From NCBI RefSeq assembly GCF_014646155.1, contig NZ_BMMX01000025.1:1-64000 (forward strand): 64,000 nt of DNA, given 5' to 3'. This document shows, one piece after another, positions 29,601 through 37,657 of the stretch. Source of the DNA: Mangrovihabitans endophyticus. Lineage in GTDB: Bacteria > Actinomycetota > Actinomycetes > Mycobacteriales > Micromonosporaceae. The notes under the pieces are model-generated. The model did not search any database. It saw nothing but the letters and a program-made list of their open reading frames with translations, and was not told where the DNA came from. A program made the position numbers and the translations under genes. The first letter of the stretch is position 1, and each line of letters opens with the position of its first letter.

Positions 29601-29712
29601 TCAGCCCGGCGATCGGGCGCAGCACCGGTTGCAGGGCCGGCGCCATCAGGAAGGCGGCGGCCAGGCCCGTCATCCACACACCGAGGAGTGCGGCTGCCAA
29701 CCGTGTCGGCAT
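26635..29712 (-). CDS. Membrane GGDEF/EAL cyclic-di-GMP protein
   Basis: A 1025-residue signalling protein. About nine transmembrane segments (5-325) form an N-terminal sensor. A GAF-like region (about 340-490), a PAS domain (about 495-610), a GGDEF domain (about 620-780) and an EAL domain (about 790-1020) follow. The GGDEF domain has FIDLDDFKIVNDTLGH and intact ARLGGDEFAAL, so synthesis of c-di-GMP is possible. The EAL domain has GFEALVRW, EITETLLM, DDFGTGYSSL and KIDKTF, so hydrolysis is also possible. GGGAGG precedes ATG 29712. It is divergent from the methyltransferase gene. Confidence 0.94.
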   Translation of the reverse strand: MPTRLAAALLGVWMTGLAAAFLMAPALQPVLRPIAGLSAAAAIVLGLRRHRPTAPAPWRLLIAVVLMSAVAADLFRIRGTDLAESRPWLFVTGVLVLLVSYPVLALALALFVRRRTAATRDRGAVLDALTVSTGLALLGWTFVIRPHLHQFGAGMPEVFWSLAFPAGDLICLALLVRLLAGAAPSAEATKLVGGGVAVLLVSDVGVHLAPLNDLVLQMAGLSRLLFYLAVGLAALHPSMTEMTRPAVTSADDLSRLRLVLLALASLVAPAVLLVEVHTAGRVTDLSVIAVLSAVTFLLVLTRMAGIMTSHRLALARERALRRASATLVAAPGTDEVAEAVRAAVAQLLPADVRHRVVLSMAITESEEVPTGATAARAAADRAGGTTARIVPTREVEWVAAVRLNQFSTVLRCPLVLGDRPAGDPLVGVLTVGAPAWMLSGLRSSVEVLATQVALALERIELSQEVARRNSETYFRTLVMNTSDVILIVDEVDQIRYASPSAVAVLGRDPVGVSLPEIIHPVDQRRLSDVLGAVRAGDGPSDGMDFRALGAHRTEVTLELHCRDLRADQSVAGLVVTLRDVTERRRLERELTHQAFHDSLTGLANRVLFTDRLEHALARAARDGSVVGVLFIDLDDFKIVNDTLGHAVGDELLMAVADRIGGALRADDTAARLGGDEFAALVENVQDPGAVEETATRILAALAEPIVVDGEELHAVASIGITTTPEANTATELLRQADLALYVAKGAGKGQWRRYQSELHGAMVERLELRSALEHSVKEGQFILQYQPIVDLATDDTAGFEALVRWDHPTRGIITPDQFIEVAEESGLIVPIGRWVLDEALRTVAQWRRLLPRSRAPYVSVNVSVRQFRAPGFVDHVRTALQHAGVPPQALMLEITETLLMGDEERIWAELSALQEMGVRVAIDDFGTGYSSLGYLRQRPIDVLKIDKTFVDDMVDNSQQAALVSGIISLAQTLNLTVVAEGIETATHRDMLLRLGCPLGQGFLFSTPVGATEALHWLTGPAAVAA

Positions 29713-29797
29713 CGTGCTCCCTCCCGCGCGGACTCGCTGAGGCTCTGATCGGTGGCCCGCCACCGTTGTTGAGCATTGACGGCGGGACAATCGGGCC

Positions 29798-30418
29798 ATG
29801 CTCGACTTCGTGCGTACGCACACCCGCCTGGCTCCCGTCCCGTTCGTTCCGGAGATCTCCCTCTTTCAGGCCGACGAACCGATCGCCCTGTGGGAGCGCA
29901 CCGAGGCGGACGGCACCGCGCAGCCGCCGCCGTTCTGGGCGTTCGCGTGGGCCGGCGGCCAGGCACTGGCGCGGTATGTGCTTGATCATCCCGATCTGGT
30001 CGCCGATCGGTCGGTGCTCGATCTGGCCACCGGCTCGGGTCTGGTGGCGGTCGCCGCGGCCCGGGCCGGCGCGCGGACGGTGACCGCGAACGACATCGAC
30101 CCCCTCTCACTGGCCGCGGCGCATGCCAACGCCGAGGCGAACGACGTACGGGTGCAGCAGGCCGCCGGCGATCTGCTGGACACCGACGCGGAGGCCGATG
30201 TGGTGCTGGCCGGGGATGTCTTCTACAGCCGCGCGATGGCCACGCGGGTGCTGCCGTTCTTGCGCCGTGCCGCCGCTCGTGGCGCGCTGGTCCTGGTCGG
30301 CGATCCGGGCCGGGCCTACCTGCCGGACGACCTGCGCCCGCAGGCGGGCTACGAGGTGCCGGTGGCGGAGGAGCTGGAGTCCGTGCCGATGCGCCGGGTG
30401 ACCGTCTGGCAGGTCTGA
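29798..30418 (+). CDS. Class I SAM-dependent methyltransferase
   Basis: A 206-residue methyltransferase. VLDLATGSGLVAVAAARAGA is the SAM-binding loop, VTANDID the acidic second motif and DVVLAGDVFYS the later one. It resembles Nnt1/PrmA-like protein or nicotinamide methylases, but the substrate cannot be assigned. ATG 29798 is 85 bp from the divergent GGDEF gene. The double operator of the pxp operon begins 6 bp after its stop codon. Confidence 0.85.
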   Translation: MLDFVRTHTRLAPVPFVPEISLFQADEPIALWERTEADGTAQPPPFWAFAWAGGQALARYVLDHPDLVADRSVLDLATGSGLVAVAAARAGARTVTANDIDPLSLAAAHANAEANDVRVQQAAGDLLDTDAEADVVLAGDVFYSRAMATRVLPFLRRAAARGALVLVGDPGRAYLPDDLRPQAGYEVPVAEELESVPMRRVTVWQV

Positions 30419-30424
30419 TGTGCC

Positions 30425-30463
30425 AGATTGTTGAACAAATCTTGTGCGATTGTTCAACAATCT
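30425..30463. promoter_or_regulatory. Double GntR-type operator of the pxp operon
   Basis: TTGTTGAACAA (30428-30438) and TTGTTCAACAA (30450-30460) are two dyads 22 bp apart, two helical turns. They also form a larger inverted repeat with perfect 12-bp arms (30425-30436 and 30452-30463). The TTGT-N3-ACAA form suits FadR-subfamily GntR proteins, and such a gene ends this operon. Confidence 0.8.
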
Positions 30464-30513
30464 CTAGCGTCGGGGGCGCCTCCCTTCGAACCCACTAAGA
30501 TCGAGGAGCGCCA

Positions 30514-31746
30514 ATGTCCACGCAGACCCCGGCACCCGCGTCCGCTCGCAGATCCCGCCGCACCGCGCTGATCGGCGCCATCTTCCTGATGGCCACCAGC
30601 GCCATCGGACCCGGTTTCATCACCCAGACCACCACCTTCACCGCGCAGCTCGGCGCGGCCTTCGCCTTCGGCATCCTGGCGTCGGTGCTGGTGGACTTCG
30701 TGGTGCAGATGAACATCTGGCGCATCGTCGCGATCACCCGCAAGCGCGCCCACGAGATCGCGAACGCCGTGCTGCCGGGCGCCGGCCCGCTGCTCGCGGC
30801 CCTCGTGATACTCGGCGGGCTGATCTTCAACATCGGCAACGTGGCCGGTTCCGGACTGGGCCTGAACGCCGCGCTCGGCCTGGACCCGAAGATCGGCGGG
30901 GCGATCAGCGCCGCCATCGCCATCTCGATCTTCGCGGTGAAGCGCGCCGGCATGGCCATGGACCGGCTGCTGATCGTGCTCGGCATCATGATGATCGTGC
31001 TGACGTTGTACACCGCCGCGGTCTCCGGGCCGCCGGTCGGCGAAGCCCTGCGGCAGACCGTGTGGCCCGAGCGCATCGACTTCGCCGCCGTCACCACGAT
31101 CATCGGCGGCACGGTCGGCGGCTACATCACCTATTCCGGTGCGCACCGGCTCCTGGACAGCGGCGCCACCGGGCCGGAGCACGTCCGCGAGGTGACCCGC
31201 GGGGCGCTGACCGGCATCGCGGTCACCGGCCTCATGCGGTTCCTGCTGTTCCTCGCGATCCTGGGCGTGGTGTCCGCCGGGGTCGCGCTGGACACCAGCG
31301 GCAACGCCACCGCCCAGGCCTTCGAGTCGGCCGCCGGCGAGCTGGGCCTGCGCGCGTTCGGCGTGATCCTGTGGGCGGCCGCAATCAGCTCGGTGATCGG
31401 CGCCGCGTTCACCTCGGTATCCTTCTTCGACGCGTTCTCCCGCCGGTTCTCGCAGCCGCGCGTACGCTCCTGGACGACGGTGGCGTTCATCGCCGTCACC
31501 ACGGTCATCTTTCTGCTGATCGGGACGGCACCGGCGGCGCTGCTGGTGTTCGCCGGCGGCTTCAACGGCCTGATCCTGCCGATCGGTCTGACCATCCTGC
31601 TGGTCGCGGCGTTGCGCCGCCGAGACATGCTCGAAGGGTACGAGTATCCGGTGTGGCTGTTGGCGCTCGGGGGCATCGTTGCCGCGCTGACCTGGTACAT
31701 GGGTGTGGTGTCGGCGGGCACCATCTTCGACTACCTGGCGGGTTGA
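30514..31746 (+). CDS. NRAMP-like transporter of the 5-oxoproline operon
   Basis: A 410-residue inner-membrane protein with about eleven hydrophobic helices. The first helix region has SAIGPGFIT, replacing the metal-binding DPGN motif of true NRAMP manganese transporters. It corresponds to YcsG, the NRAMP-like protein in the Bacillus kip/pxp operon, and sits directly before pxpA. I infer uptake of 5-oxoproline or a related amide rather than metal. GAGGAGCG precedes ATG 30514. Confidence 0.85.
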   Translation: MSTQTPAPASARRSRRTALIGAIFLMATSAIGPGFITQTTTFTAQLGAAFAFGILASVLVDFVVQMNIWRIVAITRKRAHEIANAVLPGAGPLLAALVILGGLIFNIGNVAGSGLGLNAALGLDPKIGGAISAAIAISIFAVKRAGMAMDRLLIVLGIMMIVLTLYTAAVSGPPVGEALRQTVWPERIDFAAVTTIIGGTVGGYITYSGAHRLLDSGATGPEHVREVTRGALTGIAVTGLMRFLLFLAILGVVSAGVALDTSGNATAQAFESAAGELGLRAFGVILWAAAISSVIGAAFTSVSFFDAFSRRFSQPRVRSWTTVAFIAVTTVIFLLIGTAPAALLVFAGGFNGLILPIGLTILLVAALRRRDMLEGYEYPVWLLALGGIVAALTWYMGVVSAGTIFDYLAG

Positions 31747-31747
31747 C

Positions 31748-32509
31748 ATGGATCTCAACAGCGACCTCGGCGAGAGCTTCGGCATCTGGGAACTCGGTGA
31801 CGACGAAGCCATGCTCGACGTGGTGAGCAGCGCCAACGTCGCCTGCGGCTTTCATGCCGGCGACCCGCGCACGCTGCTGACCACCTGCGAGCAGGCAGTC
31901 GAGCGGGGTGTGGTGATCGGCGCTCAAGTCGGCTACCGCGACCTGGGCGGGTTCGGCCGCCGGTTCATCGACTACGAGAGCGCCGACCTGGTCGCCGACC
32001 TGATCTACCAGCTCGGCGCGCTGGACGGCCTGGCACGGGCGGCGGGCGACGGCGTCAAATACGTCAAACCGCACGGCGCGCTCTACAACACGATCGTGCA
32101 CCACGAGTTGCAGGCCGCCGCGGTGGTGGAGGCGGTCCGCCGTTATGACCCCGATCTGCCGGTGCTCGGCCTGCCCGGGTCGGCATTCCTGCGGCTGGCC
32201 GCCGACGCCGGCCTCACGTGCGTACGGGAGGCGTTCGCCGACCGTGGCTACCGGCCGGACGGCAGCCTGGTGCCCCGGCGCGACGTGGGCGCCCTGCTGC
32301 AGGACCCGGACGAGGTGGCCGCCCGGATGGTGCGGCTGGCCACCGAGGGGCAGCTCGTCGCGATCGACGGCACGGTGATCGACGTCGCCGCGGACTCCAT
32401 CTGCGTGCACGGCGATTCGCCGGGCGCGGTGGCCATGGCGCACGCGGTGCACGACGCGCTGGCCAAGGCCGAGGTCGAGATCACCGCATTCGTGGGGCCG
32501 GGCGCGTGA
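31748..32509 (+). CDS. pxpA: 5-oxoprolinase subunit A
   Basis: A 253-residue LamB/YcsF-family protein. With PxpB and PxpC it hydrolyses 5-oxoproline (pyroglutamate) to glutamate using ATP. The N-terminus MDLNSDLGESFGIW, ANVACGFHAGDP and KPHGALYN are family hallmarks. The ATG lies 1 nt after the transporter stop codon, so the genes are coupled. It supplies the ring-opening component that acts with the kinase-like BC complex. Confidence 0.95.
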   Translation: MDLNSDLGESFGIWELGDDEAMLDVVSSANVACGFHAGDPRTLLTTCEQAVERGVVIGAQVGYRDLGGFGRRFIDYESADLVADLIYQLGALDGLARAAGDGVKYVKPHGALYNTIVHHELQAAAVVEAVRRYDPDLPVLGLPGSAFLRLAADAGLTCVREAFADRGYRPDGSLVPRRDVGALLQDPDEVAARMVRLATEGQLVAIDGTVIDVAADSICVHGDSPGAVAMAHAVHDALAKAEVEITAFVGPGA

Positions 32510-32531
32510 CCCGTCTCCCGGGAAGCCCAGC

Positions 32532-33179
32532 ATGACGGCGTTTCTGACCTGCGGCCGGGAGGCCGTGCTGGCCGAGGTGGACGATCTCGACGCGGCGCTG
32601 GCCCTGTACGCCGCGCTGCGCGACGCGGCGCTGCCGGGTGTGCTCGACCTGGTGCCCGCGGCGCGCACCGTGCTCATCACCATCGATCCGGCGATCACCT
32701 CGCCGGCCGCGGTACGCGAGGCGGCGGGCAAGCTGACGGTCGAGCGCCGCCGCCCCCCGGACGCCGGCCGGGTGGAGATCCCCGTCCGGTACGACGGCCC
32801 GGACCTGGCCGAGGTGGCCGAACTGCTGGGCGTCTCGGCGCAGGAGGTGGTGCGCCGGCACACCGGCTCGCCGTGGACCGTGGCGTTCGCCGGGTTCGCG
32901 CCCGGCTTCGGCTATCTGACCGGCGGCGACCCGCTGCTCGACGTGCCCCGGCGGCGGTCGCCACGCACCCGGATACCGGTCGGCTCGGTGGGGTTGGCCG
33001 GGCGTTTCTCCGGTGTCTACCCCAACGAGAGCCCCGGCGGCTGGCAGCTCATCGGCCGCACCACCGCCCGGATGTGGGATCCGGACCGGCCGGAACCGGC
33101 GCTGCTGATGCCCGGCATGTCGGTGATGTTCCGGGCCGTGCCGACGGCGACGCACACCTCGAAAGGCGGCTCGGCATGA
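32532..33179 (+). CDS. pxpB: 5-oxoprolinase subunit B
   Basis: A 215-residue KipI-family protein. It has IPVRYDGPDLAEVAE, the substrate-loop motif FAGFAPGFGYL, IPVGSVGLAGRFSGVYPNESPGGWQLIG and the terminal MPGMSVMF region. It pairs with PxpC. The ATG of pxpC overlaps its stop (ATGA at 33176-33179), as expected for obligate partners. Confidence 0.94.
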   Translation: MTAFLTCGREAVLAEVDDLDAALALYAALRDAALPGVLDLVPAARTVLITIDPAITSPAAVREAAGKLTVERRRPPDAGRVEIPVRYDGPDLAEVAELLGVSAQEVVRRHTGSPWTVAFAGFAPGFGYLTGGDPLLDVPRRRSPRTRIPVGSVGLAGRFSGVYPNESPGGWQLIGRTTARMWDPDRPEPALLMPGMSVMFRAVPTATHTSKGGSA

Positions 33180-34018
33180 CCATGACCGTTCTGCGCACCG
33201 GGCCACTGGTGGTGCTCAAGGACCGCGGCCGGCCCGGCCACGGCAACCAGGGCGTGGGCCCGTCCGGCGCGGTGGACCGTCTCGCGTACGCCCGGGCGAA
33301 TGCCCTGGTCGGCAACCCGGCCGGGCACGCCGTGCTGGAATGCACCCTGGGCGGCCTGCGGGTGCGGTGCGACGAACCGGCGACAATCGTGCTGACCGGC
33401 ACCGACGCGGTGCTCACCGTGGACGGCTCCCCGGCCGGGCCGGAGCAGGTGGTGCGGGTCAGCGCCGGCGCCGTCGTGGCGGTGACCGCGCCACGCCGCG
33501 GGCTGCGCAGCTACCTCGCGGTGCGCGGCGGCTTCGACTCGCCGCCGGTGCTCGGCTCCCGGTCCACCGACCCGCTCGGCGTCGGACCGCCCCGCCCGGC
33601 ACCCGGCGACGTGCTGCCGATCGGGCCGGCACCGGACGGACCGGCAGCTTCCCCCCGCGCGGATCCCGGTGACGGACCGCTGGAGGTCGACCTCGGGCCG
33701 CGCGACGACTGGTTCACCGCCGCCGCGGTGGCCACCTTCCTCAGCGCGGCCTACACCGTCTCGCCGGCCAGCAACTCCGTCGGGCTGCGGCTGGACGGCC
33801 CACCGCTGGCCCGGTCCCGCGACGACGAGCTGCTCAGCGAGGGTGTGGTCCGCGGCGCCGTCCAGGTGCCGCCGGACGGGCAGCCCATCGTGTTCCAGGC
33901 AGACCACCCGGTGACCGGCGGCTACCCGGTGATCGCCGTGCTCACGCCGCGGTCCGCGGACCGGGCCGCGCAGGCCCGGCCAGGGGCGCGTCTGCGCTTC
34001 GCGCGGGCGGCTGATTGA
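33176..34018 (+). CDS. pxpC: 5-oxoprolinase subunit C
   Basis: A 280-residue KipA/allophanate-hydrolase-subunit-2-like protein: DRGRPGHGNQGVGPSGAVDRL at the N-terminus (21 residues, of which the core is DRGR...GPSG), NALVGNP, RSYLAVRGG and the C-terminal FQADHPVTGGYPVIAVL. It forms a heterodimer with PxpB. It overlaps the start region of the following GntR gene. Confidence 0.93.
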   Translation: MTMTVLRTGPLVVLKDRGRPGHGNQGVGPSGAVDRLAYARANALVGNPAGHAVLECTLGGLRVRCDEPATIVLTGTDAVLTVDGSPAGPEQVVRVSAGAVVAVTAPRRGLRSYLAVRGGFDSPPVLGSRSTDPLGVGPPRPAPGDVLPIGPAPDGPAASPRADPGDGPLEVDLGPRDDWFTAAAVATFLSAAYTVSPASNSVGLRLDGPPLARSRDDELLSEGVVRGAVQVPPDGQPIVFQADHPVTGGYPVIAVLTPRSADRAAQARPGARLRFARAAD

Positions 34019-34026
34019 CTGGCCCG

Positions 34027-34668
34027 GTGACGACCGTGGACAGGGCGGGCTCCGCCGCGCGGGCGGCGGAACAGCTACGCAACTCGATGATCAACGGCGA
34101 TCTGGCACCCGGCACGCGCCTCGCCGAGGCATCCCTCACCGGACCGCTCGGCGTGTCCCGCAACACGCTGCGCGAGGCGTTCTCCACGCTGGTCGAGGAG
34201 GGGCTGCTGGTGCGCCGGCCGCACCGCGGCGTGTTCGTGGCCGTGCTCAGCTCGGCGCAGATCGCCGACATCTACCGGGTGCGCGCCATCCTGGAATGCA
34301 CCGCGCTCGCCGAGGCGCCGGTCGACCCGCCGCAGGCGGCCGGCATGCGCGCCGCGGTCGAGGACGCCCGGCGTGCCATCGCGGCCTCCGACTGGCGAGC
34401 GGTGGGCACCAGCAACATGCACTTCCACGAGCAGATCGTGGCGCTGGCCGGCAGCCAGCGGCTGAACGGCTGGATGAAGCAGCTCACCGCGGAGCTGCGG
34501 CTGGCCTTCGCCGGGGTGCCCGACCCGTCGGCGCTGCACCGCCCGTTCGTGGCGATGAACGACGAGATCACCCGCGCGTACGAGGACGGCCGCACGGACA
34601 CCGCTGCCGACCTGCTGCGCGACTACCTGCGCACCTCGGAACGCGTGATGCTAGGCAGCCTGCCGTAA
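34027..34668 (+). CDS. GntR-family regulator, FCD type
   Basis: A protein of about 213 residues with a winged-helix N-terminus (EQLRNSMINGDLAPGTRL...LGVSRNTLREAFSTLVEEGLL) and an all-helical FCD ligand domain with metal-site histidines (FHEQIVALAG). It is the last gene of the pxp operon and the natural ligand for the double TTGTT-AACAA operator at 30425-30463. GTG 34027 is preferred; a TTG at 34015 would overlap the pxpC stop. Its 3' end overlaps the convergent HAD gene by 18 bp. Confidence 0.9.
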   Translation: MTTVDRAGSAARAAEQLRNSMINGDLAPGTRLAEASLTGPLGVSRNTLREAFSTLVEEGLLVRRPHRGVFVAVLSSAQIADIYRVRAILECTALAEAPVDPPQAAGMRAAVEDARRAIAASDWRAVGTSNMHFHEQIVALAGSQRLNGWMKQLTAELRLAFAGVPDPSALHRPFVAMNDEITRAYEDGRTDTAADLLRDYLRTSERVMLGSLP

Positions 34669-35382
34669 CAGCTTCTGCAGGCCGAAACCGTCGTCCACCT
34701 CGGCGTCCGGCGCCGGCCACGCATCGGGGTCCTCCCCGCGGGTGCGCCCGGAGATCATCAGAACCGCGGCGGCGGTCTCGGCGCGCCGGGCGCACACGAT
34801 GTCCCGGCGCCGGCTGTCGCCCACGAACCAGCAGGACCGGGCCGGCACACCGAGTTCCGCCGCGGCCGACCAGATCATCTGCGGGTTGGGTTTGCGCACC
34901 CCGGCCTCGTCGCTGTAGACCTGCGCGCCGAACAGCCCGGCCACCCCGGCGCGGGCGAGGAAGTCGCGGTGCGCGGCACCGCACAGCGTGTTGCTCACCA
35001 CCGCCATCGGCAGCCGCGCGGTGTGCAGCAGGTCGGCGATGCCCGGCCGCAACGCCCAGCCGTGCCGCCACGCCCAGTCGTAGCTCAGCTTTCCGACCAC
35101 GGCGCGCACCTTGGCCCGCGCGGTGCGCGGCCACTCCCCGATCACGAACCGCTCCCACACCTCGGCCTGCGGGAGCTCGTCCGGCTCGTCCCGGTCGCGC
35201 CACCGCGCGTACGCCTGCGCGCCGGATGCCAGATCCCGCTGGATCTCCCCCGGCGTGCGCACACCGGCGATCAGGTTGTAAAGGCGCAGCACCAGCTCCG
35301 GAGGCGCGTCGGCACGCTGCGGCGGCGCGTCGGCGAGCACGCCCCCGAAGTCGAGCAGCAACGCCTGCGGGCGGGGAAGCAT
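34651..35382 (-). CDS. HAD-superfamily hydrolase
   Basis: A 243-residue phosphatase-like protein. Motif I is LLLDFGGVLA, motif II VVSNTLC, motif III RKPNPQM and motif IV FVGDSRRRDI. The second Asp of motif I (DxD) is replaced: DFGGV has Gly where a general acid Asp is usual, as in some HAD hydrolases of altered chemistry. It is downstream of the ROK kinase by 9 bp. A sugar-phosphate substrate is plausible. Confidence 0.85.
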   Translation of the reverse strand: MLPRPQALLLDFGGVLADAPPQRADAPPELVLRLYNLIAGVRTPGEIQRDLASGAQAYARWRDRDEPDELPQAEVWERFVIGEWPRTARAKVRAVVGKLSYDWAWRHGWALRPGIADLLHTARLPMAVVSNTLCGAAHRDFLARAGVAGLFGAQVYSDEAGVRKPNPQMIWSAAAELGVPARSCWFVGDSRRRDIVCARRAETAAAVLMISGRTRGEDPDAWPAPDAEVDDGFGLQKLLRQAA

Positions 35383-35391
35383 CCGCCCACG

Positions 35392-36165
35392 CTATCGAAA
35401 GCCGTCGGCACCTCGGCCCAGCGTCCAGGCCCGGACTCCGCCGAGAATGCCCGCGGTGTTCGGCACCACCACCACGTCGTCGCCCATCCGGGCCAACTGC
35501 GTGGCGGTGATCAGCCGCGCGTTGCCGCCGCCCAGATACAGCCGGTCCCAAAGGAACACCGGCCGCAGCCCCTCGACGACGTTGCGCACCCGTCGCGACC
35601 ACAGCGCGTCGCCCAGTCGCCGACGCTCATGCTCCCCGATGTAGGTGTCGTAGCTCATCCCCCAGCGGACCGGCGCCTGCGACACCTCCAGATGCGGTGC
35701 CAGCGCGCCGCCGTCGAACAGCGCGCACCCCAACCCGGTGCCGAGCGTCAGGATCAGCTCGCACCCGGTGCCGGCCACCACCCCGGCGCCATGCACCTCG
35801 GCGTCGTTCAGCACCAGCGTCGGCAGGCCGAACGCCTCGGCCAGGGCGGTCCGCGCGTCGAACCCGAACCATGCCTGCATCAGATCCGGGTCGATCCTGG
35901 TGCGCGGACCGCTGCGGGTGATGTAGTGCGGTGTCGCGACCACCACGCCGTGACGCAACATGCCCGGCATGCCGACGGTCACCCGGTCCGCGGTCGGCAG
36001 CCGTTCGCCGAGACCCACCAGCGTCTTCACGAACAGGTCAGGCGGCAGTGGGTACGGCGTCGGGATGCGCAGCGCCTGCGCTCGCATCGTGCCGGCATCA
36101 TCCAGGACCGAGCCCTTGATGCCGCCCCCACCGCAGTCGATCGTCAACGTGAAAGCCACAGTCAC
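35392..36165 (-). CDS. ROK-family kinase, polyphosphate-glucokinase-like
   Basis: A 257-residue sugar kinase. The N-terminus TIDCGGGGIKGSVLDD is the phosphate-binding loop; LVLNDAEVHGAG holds the catalytic Asp; LTLGTGLGCALFDGG is the second phosphate loop. The C-terminal VVPNTAGILGG resembles the end of actinobacterial polyphosphate glucokinase. The usual Zn-type ROK signature is absent, as in PpgK. It likely phosphorylates glucose or a related sugar using polyphosphate or ATP. It is co-transcribed with the HAD gene. Confidence 0.82.
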   Translation of the reverse strand: MTVAFTLTIDCGGGGIKGSVLDDAGTMRAQALRIPTPYPLPPDLFVKTLVGLGERLPTADRVTVGMPGMLRHGVVVATPHYITRSGPRTRIDPDLMQAWFGFDARTALAEAFGLPTLVLNDAEVHGAGVVAGTGCELILTLGTGLGCALFDGGALAPHLEVSQAPVRWGMSYDTYIGEHERRRLGDALWSRRVRNVVEGLRPVFLWDRLYLGGGNARLITATQLARMGDDVVVVPNTAGILGGVRAWTLGRGADGFR

Positions 36166-36215
36166 GAGTTTGCCCTGTAAGCCGCGGCGTCGTCACGGCG
36201 ACGCGGGCAACCGGC

Positions 36216-37511
36216 TCACCCCACCGGGTCCCCCATGTCGGCGGCGCGCGGCAGGGCACGCAGGCGCACCCGCGTGATGGCCCGCCCGGAGATCTCCACC
36301 ACCTCCGCGGTGAAGGCCGGCAGGGTGACCACCTCGCCGGGCGCGGTCGGGATGTATCCCAGCGCGGCCAGCACCATGCCCGCCACCGTCGTGTAGTCGC
36401 CGTCCTCCGCCTCGGCGGGTTCGAAGCCCACGTCCGGCAGGTCGTGGATCGGGAAGGAACCCGGCATCAACAAGGCGCCGTCCGGTTCCAGCACCGAGCG
36501 CTGCACGTCGCGGTCGCGCTCGTCGTAGATCTCCCCGACGATCTCCTCGACGAGGTCCTCCATGGTGACGATGCCGTTGACCGCGCCGCGTTCGTTGACC
36601 ACCATCGCCAGTTGCTGACGTTCCACGCGCAACTGTCGCAGCGCGTCGGACACCCGGAGCATCTCCGGCAGGAACAGGCCCGGCCGGACCAGCCCGTCCA
36701 CCGTGCCGTCCGCGTCCACCAGGGCGCTCAGGTGCACCACGCCGTGCACGTCGTCCAGCCCGGCCGGCCCCACCACCGGCGCGCGGGACCGACCGGCGTC
36801 GATCATCATCCGCAACGCGTCGTGGGCGCTCGTGCCCCGGTGCAGGGTGAGCACGTCCCGGCGGGGCACCAGGATCTCCCGCAGGCTCCGGTCGGCGATC
36901 GCGAACGCGCCGCTGATGATGGTGCGCTGCTCGGCGGTGATGTCCTGCTGCGCCGCGACCATGTCCCGGAGTTCCTCCGCGGTCACCTCCTCGCGCTGCG
37001 CCTTCGGATCCCCGCCCGCCAGCCTGACCACCACGTCGGTGGCGACGCCGAGCAACCACACCGCCGGACGGGAGATCATCGACAGCGTGTCCAGCGGGCG
37101 GGCCACCACCAGCGACCAGCCTTCCGTACGCTGCATCGCGATCCGTTTCGGCGCCAGCTCGCCGAGTACCAGGGTGACGAACGTCAGCACGATGGTGACC
37201 AGGACGACGGCGGTGGGCTGCGCGGCGCGGCCGAGGAAGCTCAGCGGCTCCACCAGCGGCTTGGACAGCGAGACGGCAGCCGCCGCGGAGGCGAGGAACC
37301 CGGCCAGCGTGATGCCGATCTGGATGGTGGCCAGAAATCTGTTCGGGTCACGGCTGAGCCGGGCCAGCACCCGGCCACGCCGGGAGTCGCGCTCCAACCG
37401 CTGCACCTGACTGTCGCGCAGCGACACCAGCGCCATCTCGCTACCCGCGAAGGCGGCGTTGACCAGCACCAAAACCAGCACCAGGAGGAGCTCGCCCGCT
37501 ATCCCATCCAT
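36216..37511 (-). CDS. CNNM/CorC (hemolysin-family) membrane protein
   Basis: A 431-residue protein with a DUF21/CNNM transmembrane domain (about 1-190, four helices, NAAFAGSEMALVSL and GITLAGFLASA), paired CBS domains (about 200-330) and a C-terminal CorC_HlyC domain (about 345-431). Relatives are Mg2+ or Co2+ exporters and regulators; hemolysin is a historical label. AAGGATG precedes ATG 37511. The 145-bp leader contains a strong hairpin. Confidence 0.92.
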   Translation of the reverse strand: MDGIAGELLLVLVLVLVNAAFAGSEMALVSLRDSQVQRLERDSRRGRVLARLSRDPNRFLATIQIGITLAGFLASAAAAVSLSKPLVEPLSFLGRAAQPTAVVLVTIVLTFVTLVLGELAPKRIAMQRTEGWSLVVARPLDTLSMISRPAVWLLGVATDVVVRLAGGDPKAQREEVTAEELRDMVAAQQDITAEQRTIISGAFAIADRSLREILVPRRDVLTLHRGTSAHDALRMMIDAGRSRAPVVGPAGLDDVHGVVHLSALVDADGTVDGLVRPGLFLPEMLRVSDALRQLRVERQQLAMVVNERGAVNGIVTMEDLVEEIVGEIYDERDRDVQRSVLEPDGALLMPGSFPIHDLPDVGFEPAEAEDGDYTTVAGMVLAALGYIPTAPGEVVTLPAFTAEVVEISGRAITRVRLRALPRAADMGDPVG

Positions 37512-37657
37512 CGTCACATCCTTGGGGGTGTTCCCGAACCGTCGGTGGGGTTTACCCAGCCGAGGGGCCTCTGAGGCTTGGGCGAATGATGCCCGACTCC
37601 CGGACACGCCACCCGCACGGGTGGCGACCTTCCGGAAGTGCTCCCCGCACGGGACGC
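37512..37657 (-). promoter_or_regulatory. Leader of the CNNM gene with a 7-bp hairpin
   Basis: Within this leader GCCACCC and GGGTGGC (arms at about 37605-37611 and 37616-37622) form a compact hairpin with a GTGC loop, and several GC-rich complementary blocks follow before the ribosome-binding site. It may be the terminator or attenuator of the upstream glycosylase gene or a metal-responsive leader. I cannot name a riboswitch class. Confidence 0.35.

Noticed and set aside
26668..29748. 1026-residue frame antisense to the GGDEF/EAL gene
   Set aside because: No domain-like composition; the opposite strand encodes an intact multi-domain protein.
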